64,000 bases of DNA, taken from positions 28,034-92,033 of the forward strand of contig JAXGQE010000011.1 in the NCBI GenBank assembly GCA_040766585.1, in the 5' to 3' direction. Below are positions 35,021 to 42,954 of this stretch, one piece after another. Every line of letters starts with the position of its first letter. The stretch's first letter is position 1. Both the position numbers and the translations under genes were made by a program. The notes under the pieces are model-generated. The model ran no database searches, was not told the DNA's origin, and saw nothing but the letters and a program-made list of their open reading frames with translations. This stretch comes from JAXGQE01 sp040766585 (GTDB lineage Bacteria > Bacillota > SLNR01).

Positions 35021-35970
35021 TCAGTCCTGCTGCCAGGAAAGGAAGTCCAGCAAAATCTCATTGAATTCAGCTGTATGGGTCTCCATGGGATTGTGTCCGG
35101 CACCGGAGATGACTTCCAGCCGGCTGGATGGCAGCGTTTGCTGCCAGCGGGGAGCATTCTGGATGGATACCCATGTATCCTCCGATCCCCACATAATCAG
35201 ATAAGGATGGGTCACTTTCGATAAATCCGGGCTCCGTGAAGAACGATCCCGTATGAGCCCCACGAAGGTCAGATGCGTGCCTTTGACCAGCAGAGGTTTC
35301 AGATATCCATCCACCTCTTCTGGCTGAAGCGATCGCCCGTAGGCAGTACTGAGAAGGCTGCCTACTCGCTTTTCAGTGACAAAACGAGGCCAGAGGATTT
35401 CCAGATATCTTTGTACAGGAGGATAACAAAAGAGGAGTCTCTGCATGGGGACGGGAGCTTCTGAAGAATAGGGTGCCGCCACCAGGATAATGGATTCTGC
35501 TCCCGACGGGTCCAGTGCGGAATCCAGGATACGATGCTGCCTCCCATGGAATGACCAACCCAGTGAAAGGGTCCGGTCACCGGCAGACTGTCAGCAAATG
35601 CCAGCAGCAGTTCAGCGCGGCCTGGATTGCTGTAGTCGGCCTCCAGCCCGCGCTGGCTTAATCCAAACCCAGGCAGATCCATCAGGACGACATTGTATTG
35701 GGCTTCCACCAGAGGATCCACATTGTTCAGGAAACTGAAGAGGGATCCACCGAATCCGTGGACGAACACAACGGTCCCTTTCGGTTCGGAAGCGGGATAC
35801 AGGTGATAATGGATGCGGATGTCCTGAACCGTGGTAAACCGGCTGTTGATCGATGCAATATCTTCGACACGATACAGGCCCGATCCGGTGGGGATAAAAT
35901 ACGGGACTATACTGAGAACAATGAACAGGATCAGGATGATCTGCAGTATACGCTTCAGGAACTTTCTCAC
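35021..35970 (-). pseudogene. Alpha/beta hydrolase, single frameshift
   Basis: One alpha/beta hydrolase read in two frames. The N-terminal part has a membrane helix ('ILQIILILFIVLSIVPYF'), 'VVFVHGFGGSLFSF' (oxyanion hole) and the nucleophile elbow 'WVGHSMGGSIVSWI'. The C-terminal part, in another frame, continues 'LDPSGAESIILVAAPYSSEA' and carries 'MWGSEDTWVSI' (acid) and 'GAGHNPMETH' (histidine). One missing base near 35521 (ATTCCGCACTG where ATTGCCGCACTG would restore the frame) explains the break. GTG at 35970 follows GAAGGTGG; an alternative GTG is at 35979. Could be a recent pseudogene or a base-calling error. Convergent with the upstream plus-strand gene, 3 bases apart. Confidence 0.8.
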
Positions 35971-36133
35971 AACAACCACCTTCTTTCATCTGTCTTTTTC
36001 GTTGTCTGAACGAACAATCCTTTTAAAATGGTGTGGAAAACCCATGAAAGCCCGGCCGGAAAGGTAATTATCATCTGTATACAGGGACATTTTTAATGAT
36101 TTTCCCATGATCACTGATTGCGAGGGATCAACG

Positions 36134-37000
36134 ATGATTTCCGTTCAGGAGATTGAATGCAAAAGTGCACTGCATCGATTGAAGAGGAGAATACCCTATG
36201 GGTGGGATCTCAACCTTTACCACGGCTGCCAGCATGGCTGTATCTATTGCTATGCCCAGGATTTGTGGCCTTACCGGGGCAAAGATACCTTCAATCATGA
36301 GATTGCAGTCAAATCCAATATTGCTGAGGTGCTGGAAAACGAGTTGAAAGCAGCCTCCTGGAAAAAGGAGATTATCAATATCGGCGGGGTAACAGACAGC
36401 TATCAGCCCCTGGAAGAAAAGTATCAGCTCATGCGCAAAGTACTCCAGCTTTGTATCCGCTATGAAACCCCTGTGATCATCTCTACCAAATCCGACCTGA
36501 TTCTGAGGGATATCGATCTGATTGCAGAGCTGGCAGAAATCACCTATGTCAATGTAGCTTGCACCGTGACCACCGTGGATGAAAAGATCAGAACCATCAT
36601 TGAACCGGGGGCTGTGTCAGCGGAAAGACGATTTGCTGTGTTAAAGGAATTCAGTCGGACGAAAGCGTGCCGGGGCGTGCATGTCATGCCAATTATCCCT
36701 TTTTTGACCGATCACGATGAGAATCTGAGCGAAATCTTCGAGCAATCAGAAAAAAATGAAGTCTGTTATGCATTATGCGGAACCTTGTATCTGCGGGGGG
36801 CTGTCAAATCTCTCTTTTTCAAAAGGTTGAAAGAAGCATTCCCAGACCAAACCCGCCAGGCAGTCAGCCTGTATGTCAAAGGGTCCGCCCCGGCGGAGTA
36901 TAAGCAAGAGCTGTACCGAAGAGTCAATCACTGGCGCGCTCGCCACAATATCACTGGAGAGTACAGCCGGTATATCCGGGAACGGCTTAAGAGTCCGTAA
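36134..37000 (+). CDS. Radical SAM protein, spore photoproduct lyase-like family
   Basis: Radical SAM protein (288 aa) with cluster motif C32-X3-C36-X2-C39 in 'YHGCQHGCIYCYAQDLW'. The rest follows the SPL-related Rv2578c-like group ('NIGGVTDSYQPLEEKYQLMR', 'VIISTKSDLILRDIDLI', 'PGAVSAERRFAVLKEF', 'VMPIIPFLTDHDENL'), which is widespread and of uncertain function. True SplB has further conserved cysteine and length features not seen here. ATG at 36134 follows GAGGGA; an earlier ATG at 36107 lacks a site. Single gene. Confidence 0.8.
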   Translation: MISVQEIECKSALHRLKRRIPYGWDLNLYHGCQHGCIYCYAQDLWPYRGKDTFNHEIAVKSNIAEVLENELKAASWKKEIINIGGVTDSYQPLEEKYQLMRKVLQLCIRYETPVIISTKSDLILRDIDLIAELAEITYVNVACTVTTVDEKIRTIIEPGAVSAERRFAVLKEFSRTKACRGVHVMPIIPFLTDHDENLSEIFEQSEKNEVCYALCGTLYLRGAVKSLFFKRLKEAFPDQTRQAVSLYVKGSAPAEYKQELYRRVNHWRARHNITGEYSRYIRERLKSP

Positions 37001-37017
37001 AAAAAATATCATTTATG

Positions 37018-37046
37018 TTTACAGACGGTAGATACAGTGATAAAAT
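37018..37046 (+). promoter_or_regulatory. Promoter of the TetR-family gene
   Basis: TTTACA (37018-37023), 17-base spacer, TAAAAT (37041-37046). The operator palindrome begins at the last base of the -10 box. Confidence 0.75.
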
Positions 37047-37063
37047 ATGACCAACCAGTCATA
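37046..37063 (+). promoter_or_regulatory. Likely TetR operator palindrome
   Basis: TATGAC-caacca-GTCATA: perfect 6-bp arms around a 6-base centre, overlapping the -10 box/transcription start and ending 17 bases before the regulator's ATG. The position suits autorepression. The TGACC-N-type half sites resemble those bound by many TetR proteins. Confidence 0.7.
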
Positions 37064-37080
37064 CAGCAGGAGGAATCCAA

Positions 37081-37704
37081 ATGCCCAAGCCGACTTTCTT
37101 CAATCTCCCGGAGGAAAAACGAATTCGCGTCGTCGATGCAGCCATCGATGAATTTGCCAACAATTCGTTTCAAACCGCTGGAGTGAATCGAATTGTTGAC
37201 AATGCAGGCATAGCCAAAGGCAGCTTCTATCAGTACTTTAATGATAAGGAAGACGTCTTCCGATATATTCTGGAGGTTACAGGGGAAAGAAAACTCAAGT
37301 ACCTGACTGAAATGGTAGCGAATCTGGAAAAATATGATTTTTTTGATTTGATGAAAGAACTTTTCGCCGGCGGAATCCGTTTTGCCATGGAGAATCCGAA
37401 ACTGGCCGCTATCGGAAACCGCTTTATCAAAGAGACAGATCCCTTGTTTAAAGAGAAAATTTTGGGTGAGATGGCACCCAAAAGCAACCTCTTCCTGGAA
37501 CAGATGATGGAAAAAGGAATCGCAAAAGGAGAGCTGGATCCTCATTTGGACGTCCGGTTCAGTGCCTACCTGCTGACCAACATCAGCATATCCATCTCCG
37601 AATACTACCAGTTTCATGTGGGGGATGACTACCAGCACTTTCTGCCGTATGTGGATAAAGCCCTGGCTATGTTAAAACATGGAATGAAAAATCCCCAGAC
37701 CTAA
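37081..37704 (+). CDS. TetR-family transcriptional regulator
   Basis: 207-aa repressor-like protein. The N-terminal helix-turn-helix is typical: 'VVDAAIDEFANNSFQTAGV' then 'IVDNAGIAKGSFYQYFNDKE'. The C-terminal ligand domain is not assignable. ATG follows GCAGGAGG. The palindrome over its own promoter suggests autoregulation. Its other targets are unknown; the genes either side are not obviously drug-efflux or fatty-acid genes. Confidence 0.9.
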   Translation: MPKPTFFNLPEEKRIRVVDAAIDEFANNSFQTAGVNRIVDNAGIAKGSFYQYFNDKEDVFRYILEVTGERKLKYLTEMVANLEKYDFFDLMKELFAGGIRFAMENPKLAAIGNRFIKETDPLFKEKILGEMAPKSNLFLEQMMEKGIAKGELDPHLDVRFSAYLLTNISISISEYYQFHVGDDYQHFLPYVDKALAMLKHGMKNPQT

Positions 37705-37706
37705 AC

Positions 37707-37733
37707 AAAAAGACCGGTTGCGGTCTTTTTTTT
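37707..37733. terminator. Bidirectional terminator between TetR and DUF1850 genes
   Basis: AAAAAGACCG - GTTG - CGGTCTTTTTTT: a 10-bp stem with T-runs on both strands, so it can end the TetR transcript (plus) and the TAXI-DUF1850 transcript (minus). Confidence 0.88.
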
Positions 37734-37857
37734 AAATATATCCATCTTCTCGTATTCATTTCAGGAGGACGTTTTCAAATTCAGCGGGTTGAAAATTACA
37801 GCGTATGTTTACAGATTCAAATCGAAATGGCTGTGCCGCAAAGGCAGAATTTCGGCT

Positions 37858-38328
37858 TCAATCCACATAGATGGCCATCCGTGCAGGTACTGCAACCAGA
37901 TCATTGATGTAGATGGTCCGATTTCCCAGAGCAAGACGATGTTCTGCCATGGGTACTGCATGGAGTTGGATCCGATGAAACTGTCGATCTACCACTGGAA
38001 AGATGAAGGCATCATCCCGGTACTCAATGATGCCAGAGGCTGTATAGGGCATGCCTGCCCCGAAAGTGGCAAATGCCGTCTGGTAAAGACGCATGGTTTT
38101 TTGATTTTCCACGACGAAATAGTCCGTAACAGGGGTTTTGTGCACAGAATGAGTATACTCCAGGGTAAAAATATCCCCCTCTGCGATCGGGCAGGAGAAG
38201 TACATTCGACCGTTTTTTGCATCGACAACGTAAAGATGGAATTCAGAATCAGGATGAGGAGCAAAGAAGGCCGCTGCCAACGAAACAGCAACCGCGGTTA
38301 CAATGAGAACAGCTGCCAGTTTACTCAT
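37858..38328 (-). CDS. DUF1850 domain protein, TRAP-associated
   Basis: Small exported or anchored protein (156 aa) with an N-terminal hydrophobic segment ('LAAVLIVTAVAVSLAAAFFA') and the DUF1850 signature 'FTLEYTHSVHKTPVTDYFVV' followed by 'AGMPYTASGIIEYRDDAFIF'. DUF1850 genes usually lie between a TAXI binding protein and a fused TRAP permease. Here the start overlaps the TAXI gene stop by 4 bases, but no permease follows. Function unknown; a role in the transporter is inferred from context. Confidence 0.8.
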   Translation of the reverse strand: MSKLAAVLIVTAVAVSLAAAFFAPHPDSEFHLYVVDAKNGRMYFSCPIAEGDIFTLEYTHSVHKTPVTDYFVVENQKTMRLYQTAFATFGAGMPYTASGIIEYRDDAFIFPVVDRQFHRIQLHAVPMAEHRLALGNRTIYINDLVAVPARMAIYVD

Positions 38329-39353
38329 GGGATGACCACCGGATGATTACCGGAGGCTGACACCTCCTCTGCTGAACTCGATTCGGAAAAATATCGAGCA
38401 GCCCCGGGGTGAAGCTCAATGGGCATACTGACCAATGCCTTTTCTTTTATTAAGTCGGCACCTCGCGCGTGAGCGGCAGAGATGGTATCCAGATGATCGA
38501 ATATCGTTTGAACCATGCTATACATGAGTTCTTCATCCACTTGGCTGTGGGTGGCCAGCATAGCCATTACTGCGACGGTCAAAACCGGTTCGTCCTGGTG
38601 AGGGTATGTGCCGGCCGGTATGACGGCCCGGGTGTAAAAAGGGTAGTCGGCCAGAAAAGAATCCATCATGTTTTCGTCAAAAGAAATGATGGTGATGTTG
38701 GAAGCGTCAGCCACATCCGTGATGACAGATGTGGGGATTCCGGCTGTCTGAAAGGCAGCATCGATGTGTCCATCAACCAGGTTCTCAGCTGCTTCTGTAA
38801 ATGTGAGTAAATCGGCCCGATCCAGATCGGCATAGGTCAGCCCGTGGGCTTTGAGAATCTGGCGGGCATTGGCTTCTGTACCGCTGCCGGGGGCCCCCAC
38901 CGCTACCCTTTTCCCTCTCAGATCGCCGATGCTGTCAATGCCGGAATCGGCGTTCACCACAATTTGAATGATTTCAGGAAACCACACGGCAATCCCCCGG
39001 ATGTTCTCCTGGCTGCCGGTTTCTTCATACATTTCGGTACCGTTCACAGCATAATAGGCGATATCATTCTGTACCAAAGCCAGTTCAACTTCCTCATCGG
39101 CAAGCAAAGCGATATTGGCAATGGATGCCCCGGAGGATTCTGCTTCGGCAGAGACACCCTCTAGGTGGTCGTTGAAAACCTGGGCGATGGCGGCTCCCAA
39201 TGGATAGTAGGTCCCGGCCATGGAGCCCGTTGCTATATGGATTCGAACAACTTCCTCTTCAGGTTCAGGCGAACACCCGCATAAAACAACCGCTGCAAAA
39301 AACACCACTAGGGTCCACAAAGCGATTCGGACTGTCTTTCCTGCGTGAATCAA
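38325..39353 (-). CDS. TAXI-family TRAP transporter solute-binding lipoprotein
   Basis: Substrate-binding protein (342 aa) of a tripartite ATP-independent (TRAP) uptake system. TTG at 39353 is chosen because GGGGGTGG lies 8 bases upstream and it gives a lipoprotein signal ending in L-C-G-C27 ('VVFFAAVVLCGCSPEPEE'). The mature part has TAXI landmarks 'HIATGSMAGTYYPLGAAIA', 'ALVQNDIAYYAVNGTEMY' and 'GKRVAVGAPGSGTEANARQI'. The frame stays open ~95 codons upstream, but that stretch holds the acpS promoter and no signal sequence. Ligand unknown; TAXI proteins often bind carboxylates or amino acids. Confidence 0.88.
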   Translation of the reverse strand: MIHAGKTVRIALWTLVVFFAAVVLCGCSPEPEEEVVRIHIATGSMAGTYYPLGAAIAQVFNDHLEGVSAEAESSGASIANIALLADEEVELALVQNDIAYYAVNGTEMYEETGSQENIRGIAVWFPEIIQIVVNADSGIDSIGDLRGKRVAVGAPGSGTEANARQILKAHGLTYADLDRADLLTFTEAAENLVDGHIDAAFQTAGIPTSVITDVADASNITIISFDENMMDSFLADYPFYTRAVIPAGTYPHQDEPVLTVAVMAMLATHSQVDEELMYSMVQTIFDHLDTISAAHARGADLIKEKALVSMPIELHPGAARYFSESSSAEEVSASGNHPVVIP

Positions 39354-39491
39354 AACAGACCACCCCCGCTGTGAAAGGTTGTTGTGTATCAGAAAATGGG
39401 GACGCGTTATTGAATCCATCGTTATAGAAATGATTCGAGGGCGGCGGTTCAAACCCTGCCCTTTGACGCAATAGTCTGAAAAAACTTGAAA

Positions 39492-39520
39492 TTGACACAG
39501 TTTTTCCCGTAGGATAAGAT
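39492..39520 (+). promoter_or_regulatory. Promoter of the acpS-nnr-alr unit
   Basis: TTGACA (39492-39497), 17-base spacer, TAAGAT (39515-39520), 24 bases before the acpS start. The rest of the 190-base gap back to the TAXI gene shows no gene. Confidence 0.85.
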
Positions 39521-39543
39521 GGATACAGACAGGAGGGATTCCG

Positions 39544-39966
39544 TTGATTAAAGGAATCGGGGCAGATATCATCGAGATTGCTCGTATCCGCAAAACACTG
39601 GATACCTTCGGGAATGGATTCCTACGAAAAGTGTTCACACAGGAGGAAATTGATTACTGTACAGCGGCAGAGGATCCGGCGGCTCGCTGCGCCGGTCGGT
39701 TTGCGGCCAAAGAAGCGGTATTGAAAGCACTGGGCCGGGGTTTGCGGGGAATGAAGTGGAAAGACATTGAAGTTACCAGAAACCCTGATGGAAAACCCAT
39801 CGTTGTGCTGCATCACCGGGCCAAAGAATTCGCGAAACTTTCCGGTGTGACCGAGATACATCTGACCATCAGTCACTGCAGAGAGTATGCAGTAGCCTAT
39901 GCAATAAGTTGGCAGGGGGTAGGCAGCCGTGCAGATTGCATGCCGGAACCGGATTCGAGAGATTGA
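39544..39966 (+). CDS. acpS: Holo-[acyl-carrier-protein] synthase
   Basis: AcpS (140 aa) attaches the 4'-phosphopantetheine arm of CoA to acyl carrier protein. Magnesium ligands lie in 'GIGADIIEIARI' and 'RFAAKEAVLKALGRG'; 'LTISHCREYAVAYAI' closes the fold. TTG start after AGGAGGG. The C-terminus is about 15-20 residues longer than usual because the frame runs into the next gene, overlapping it by 38 bases. Confidence 0.95.
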   Translation: MIKGIGADIIEIARIRKTLDTFGNGFLRKVFTQEEIDYCTAAEDPAARCAGRFAAKEAVLKALGRGLRGMKWKDIEVTRNPDGKPIVVLHHRAKEFAKLSGVTEIHLTISHCREYAVAYAISWQGVGSRADCMPEPDSRD

Positions 39967-41509
39967 ACAGAAATTATCGGAAGACCTGGGGCTGCCCATG
40001 CTGCTGCTGATGAACCAGGCCGGAGAAGCGTTATCCCGCAGAGTCATGAGCCATCTGGGCAGGATCGGCGGGAAAAAAGCGCTGATTGTGTGCGGGACCG
40101 GCAACAATGGAGGCGATGGCCTGGCCGCTGCCTGGCATTTGAATTCCATGAAAGTAGCGGTTTCTGTATTTGTCACGGATAATCCGGATACGCTCACGGG
40201 TCTGCCACAATTCTATTGTAAACTTCTGAATGAAACGGGTGTAGCAATCGGTAATTTGCAGGATACAGCCGTTTTTTCTGATTTCAAGAATAAACTGAGT
40301 CAATGCCATATCATTGTGGATGCATTGGTGGGGATCGGTTTCATGCCGCCCATGAAAGAATCCATGAGAAAAATTGTTGAAATGATCAATCTTTCGGGGC
40401 AGTATGTTGTATCAGCAGATATTCCATCAGGGGTGGATTGCGATACCGGACAGGCGGATACAGCGGTACAGGCCCATGAAACCGTGGCATTTCTCGTTCC
40501 CACCCCGGGCCACTATCTGTTTCCGGGAGCATCATACAGAGGGAAACTTCTCTATGAGAGACTGGGCATCCCGGATTCATTCCTGGCGCCGTATGCTCAT
40601 ATTACGGCGGCGGAGATCACGGAGATGGCTGCACTATGGCGTCCTCGCTCCATGGATACCCACAAAGGGAAACAAGGGAAACTGCTGATTATCGCAGGAT
40701 CGGATGAGTATCCGGGGGCTGCAGTGCTGGCCGCCCGGGGAGCTGCTCGCTCCGGAGTGGGATTGATCTTTATGGCGGCACAGGGATACGACTGCCGCTA
40801 CCCGATGCCTCCTGAGGTGATTTCTGTGGGAGAGGAGGCCATCTGTGATGAGAGCCCTTATGCCCGGATTCAAAATATGATCCGCAAATTCGATGATGTA
40901 GATGCTGTTCTAATCGGCCCCGGAATGTCTTGCAGACCGGATGTGGCCCAAGCCATTGTAGATTCTGTTCTTCAGATTCACGCCCCCATGGTTCTCGATG
41001 CCGACGCCCTGAATGCCTTTTGCGGGCACACGGTACAGTTGGGGGAAATCAAACAGCCTTTCATTGTGACCCCCCATCCGGGGGAGATGGCACGTCTTGC
41101 CCGGCAGAGCGTTGAATCCATCCAACGCAACCGGATTCTCACAGCCAGTCGTTTTGCCGGTGAGTGGAACTGCACAGTGGTATTGAAGGGAGCGGGGAGC
41201 GTCACGGCTTCAGCCAATGGCGCGACCTATATCAACACCACAGGCAATCCGGGAATGGCCACCGGGGGTTCCGGCGATGTGCTCGCCGGACTGATTGGAG
41301 GGCTTTTGGCCCAAGGCTATCCTGCCGAGCATGCAGCGGCACTGGGAGTATTCATACACGGAGCAGCGGGAGATCGGGCTGCGGTTTTGCATGGGCCGGT
41401 GGGATACACCCCGTCGGAGCTGGCCGACTGCATCCCATGGATACAAAAGGAGCTGGAACAATCAAAAACAGCAGGAAAACAATGGATCCCTGCTGAAAAA
41501 AGCATATAG
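39929..41509 (+). CDS. nnr: Bifunctional NAD(P)H-hydrate epimerase/dehydratase
   Basis: Repairs hydrated NAD(P)H (526 aa). Residues ~1-215 are the epimerase (YjeF_N: 'ALIVCGTGNNGGDGLAAAWH', 'DALVGIGFMPPMKESMR', 'SADIPSGVDCDTGQ'). Residues ~230-515 are the ADP-dependent dehydratase (ribokinase-like: 'KLLIIAGSDEYPGAAVLAAR', 'FIVTPHPGEMARL', 'GNPGMATGGSGDVLAGLIGG'). GTG start follows GGCAGGGGGTAGG and lies within the acpS tail. The acpS-nnr-alr order is common in Firmicutes. Confidence 0.94.
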   Translation: MQIACRNRIREIEQKLSEDLGLPMLLLMNQAGEALSRRVMSHLGRIGGKKALIVCGTGNNGGDGLAAAWHLNSMKVAVSVFVTDNPDTLTGLPQFYCKLLNETGVAIGNLQDTAVFSDFKNKLSQCHIIVDALVGIGFMPPMKESMRKIVEMINLSGQYVVSADIPSGVDCDTGQADTAVQAHETVAFLVPTPGHYLFPGASYRGKLLYERLGIPDSFLAPYAHITAAEITEMAALWRPRSMDTHKGKQGKLLIIAGSDEYPGAAVLAARGAARSGVGLIFMAAQGYDCRYPMPPEVISVGEEAICDESPYARIQNMIRKFDDVDAVLIGPGMSCRPDVAQAIVDSVLQIHAPMVLDADALNAFCGHTVQLGEIKQPFIVTPHPGEMARLARQSVESIQRNRILTASRFAGEWNCTVVLKGAGSVTASANGATYINTTGNPGMATGGSGDVLAGLIGGLLAQGYPAEHAAALGVFIHGAAGDRAAVLHGPVGYTPSELADCIPWIQKELEQSKTAGKQWIPAEKSI

Positions 41510-41527
41510 AATACCAAAGGGAGGATT

Positions 41528-42745
41528 ATGAATATGAAGGAACCGAAAATGGTCAGACCGGCATGGGTGGAGATTAACCTGGACAATGCGACCCAAAACT
41601 ACTGGGCTGTGAGAAAACTGATTCATCCAAAAACAAAGCTGATGGCGGTTGTCAAGGGCGATGCTTATGGGTGTTCGTCGGTGCTTCCTGCACAGGTTCT
41701 GGTTGAGCTGGGTGCGGAGTATTTGGCCGTAGCCATTCTGGATGAGGCTTTGGAACTGAGACGGGCGGGAATATCCGCTCCTGTTCTGGTCCTGGGGTTT
41801 ACCCCTCCTGAGCACATAGAAAAAGCCGTTGAGAAGGATATCACTTTGACTGTATACCGGAAAGAAATGGTGGAAGCGGCATCCACCGCTGCCATTCGAC
41901 TGGGGAAAAAGGCCAAGGTGCATATCAAGATCGATACCGGGATGGGTCGAATTGGCCTGCCGGCCGATGAACAGGTTGTGTATGATTTTGTCATGTACAT
42001 CCGCTCCTTAAAAGGGATAGAGATCGAAGGATTGTTCTCCCATTTTTCTGTCGCAGAGATGGAAGAGGCCGGAGACCGGGAATATACATTTGAGCAGTGC
42101 GGAAAATTCCGACGAGTGGTGGATTATCTGGAACAGAATTCCGTCAGGATCCCCCTGAAACACATCGCAAACAGCGCCGGCATATACAATATGCCCAAGG
42201 AATCCCATTTCGATATGGTCAGAACAGGATCGGCCTTGTTTGGAATTACCATCACCAAAGAGATCAACGAGAAAATGGGAATCAGGCCGGTCATATCCAT
42301 AAAAGCAAAGATTGGACATATCAAAGAAATGCCTGCCGGGCAGGACATCAGTTACGGCAGGACGTACACCACCAAGAGGAAAACCGTCGTTGCAACCCTT
42401 CCCATCGGGTATGCCGACGGCTACAGCCGTCTCTTTTCCAACAGGAGCCATGTACTTGTCAACGGCCAGAAAGCTCCTCAAATCGGGCTGGTCTGCATGG
42501 ATCAATGCATGATTGATGTCACCGACATCCATCCCCTTCCAGAGATGCAGGATGAAGTGGTTTTAATGGGCAAGCAGGGAAGCGAAATGATCACGGCGGG
42601 GGATTTGGCTCGACTTTTGGGCCCGGTGGCAAATGATCTGGAAGTTGTTACGCATCTGGCAGAAAGAATGCCTCGTGTATACATCTGGCACGGTCGCCCG
42701 GTGGCAGTTCATGATTTGGCAGGGTTGCGGCGTTTGGATGAGTAG
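41528..42745 (+). CDS. alr: Alanine racemase
   Basis: PLP enzyme (405 aa) making D-alanine for peptidoglycan. The PLP lysine is K43 in 'LMAVVKGDAYGCSSV' (the family usually reads VVKANAYGHG, so the segment is slightly divergent). 'GMGRIGLPADE', 'HIANSAGIYNMPKESHFDMVR', with its length broken here as 'HIANSAGIYN' and 'FDMVRTGSALFGI', and 'SYGRTYTTKRK' with the catalytic tyrosine follow. ATG at 41528 comes after GGGAGG; ATG 41534 is an alternative. Confidence 0.93.
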   Translation: MNMKEPKMVRPAWVEINLDNATQNYWAVRKLIHPKTKLMAVVKGDAYGCSSVLPAQVLVELGAEYLAVAILDEALELRRAGISAPVLVLGFTPPEHIEKAVEKDITLTVYRKEMVEAASTAAIRLGKKAKVHIKIDTGMGRIGLPADEQVVYDFVMYIRSLKGIEIEGLFSHFSVAEMEEAGDREYTFEQCGKFRRVVDYLEQNSVRIPLKHIANSAGIYNMPKESHFDMVRTGSALFGITITKEINEKMGIRPVISIKAKIGHIKEMPAGQDISYGRTYTTKRKTVVATLPIGYADGYSRLFSNRSHVLVNGQKAPQIGLVCMDQCMIDVTDIHPLPEMQDEVVLMGKQGSEMITAGDLARLLGPVANDLEVVTHLAERMPRVYIWHGRPVAVHDLAGLRRLDE

Positions 42746-42853
42746 TTGGAGCTAGATGAAGGATTCCAAGGATTAAAGTCGAATAGCAGGGAAGAGCAAC
42801 GAACTGAATCAGAAGGCGAGGAATGCAATCATTATGCAGTGAATTTTGATAGG

Positions 42854-42911
42854 AACGCTTGGCTATTAATCTGCTCTCCCATGGGTCGGCATTAGCTAAG
42901 CGTTTTGTTTT
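42854..42911 (+). terminator. Terminator or attenuator ahead of the methylmalonyl-CoA operon
   Basis: A 12-bp stem (AACGCTTGGCTA at 42854-42865 with TAGCTAAGCGTT at 42893-42904, one G-T pair) with a 27-base loop is followed by TTTTGTTTTCTGTTT. It may end the alr transcript or attenuate mcmA, whose start is 44 bases further on. The preceding ~110 bases hold no gene and no riboswitch that I recognise. Confidence 0.75.
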
Positions 42912-42954
42912 CTGTTTCAAAGCATTCAATCTCTCAACAAGGGGGCGGACATGT

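Noticed and set aside
36134..37000. Spore photoproduct lyase proper (splB)
   Set aside because: Sequence fits the broader SPL-related radical SAM group; the distinguishing SplB features were not seen, so only the superfamily call is kept.
37789..38346. Long plus-strand open frame opposite DUF1850, with an AGGAGG upstream
   Set aside because: The minus strand encodes a recognisable DUF1850 protein overlapping the TAXI stop; the plus-strand product has no family features.
39429..39475. GGTTCAAACCC with flanking AGGGC/GCCCT resembling a tRNA T-arm
   Set aside because: No matching acceptor, D or anticodon arms upstream and no CCA end; the 7-base acceptor partner is absent.
38325..39638. TAXI protein starting at 39638 with a ~95-residue N-terminal extension
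   Set aside because: The extension runs over the acpS promoter and start, lacks a signal sequence and puts the lipoprotein signal deep inside; TTG at 39353 has a good ribosome binding site.
42746..42954. Cobalamin riboswitch upstream of the B12-dependent mutase
   Set aside because: The region is short and no B12-box consensus or multi-stem core is visible; only a single terminator-like hairpin.
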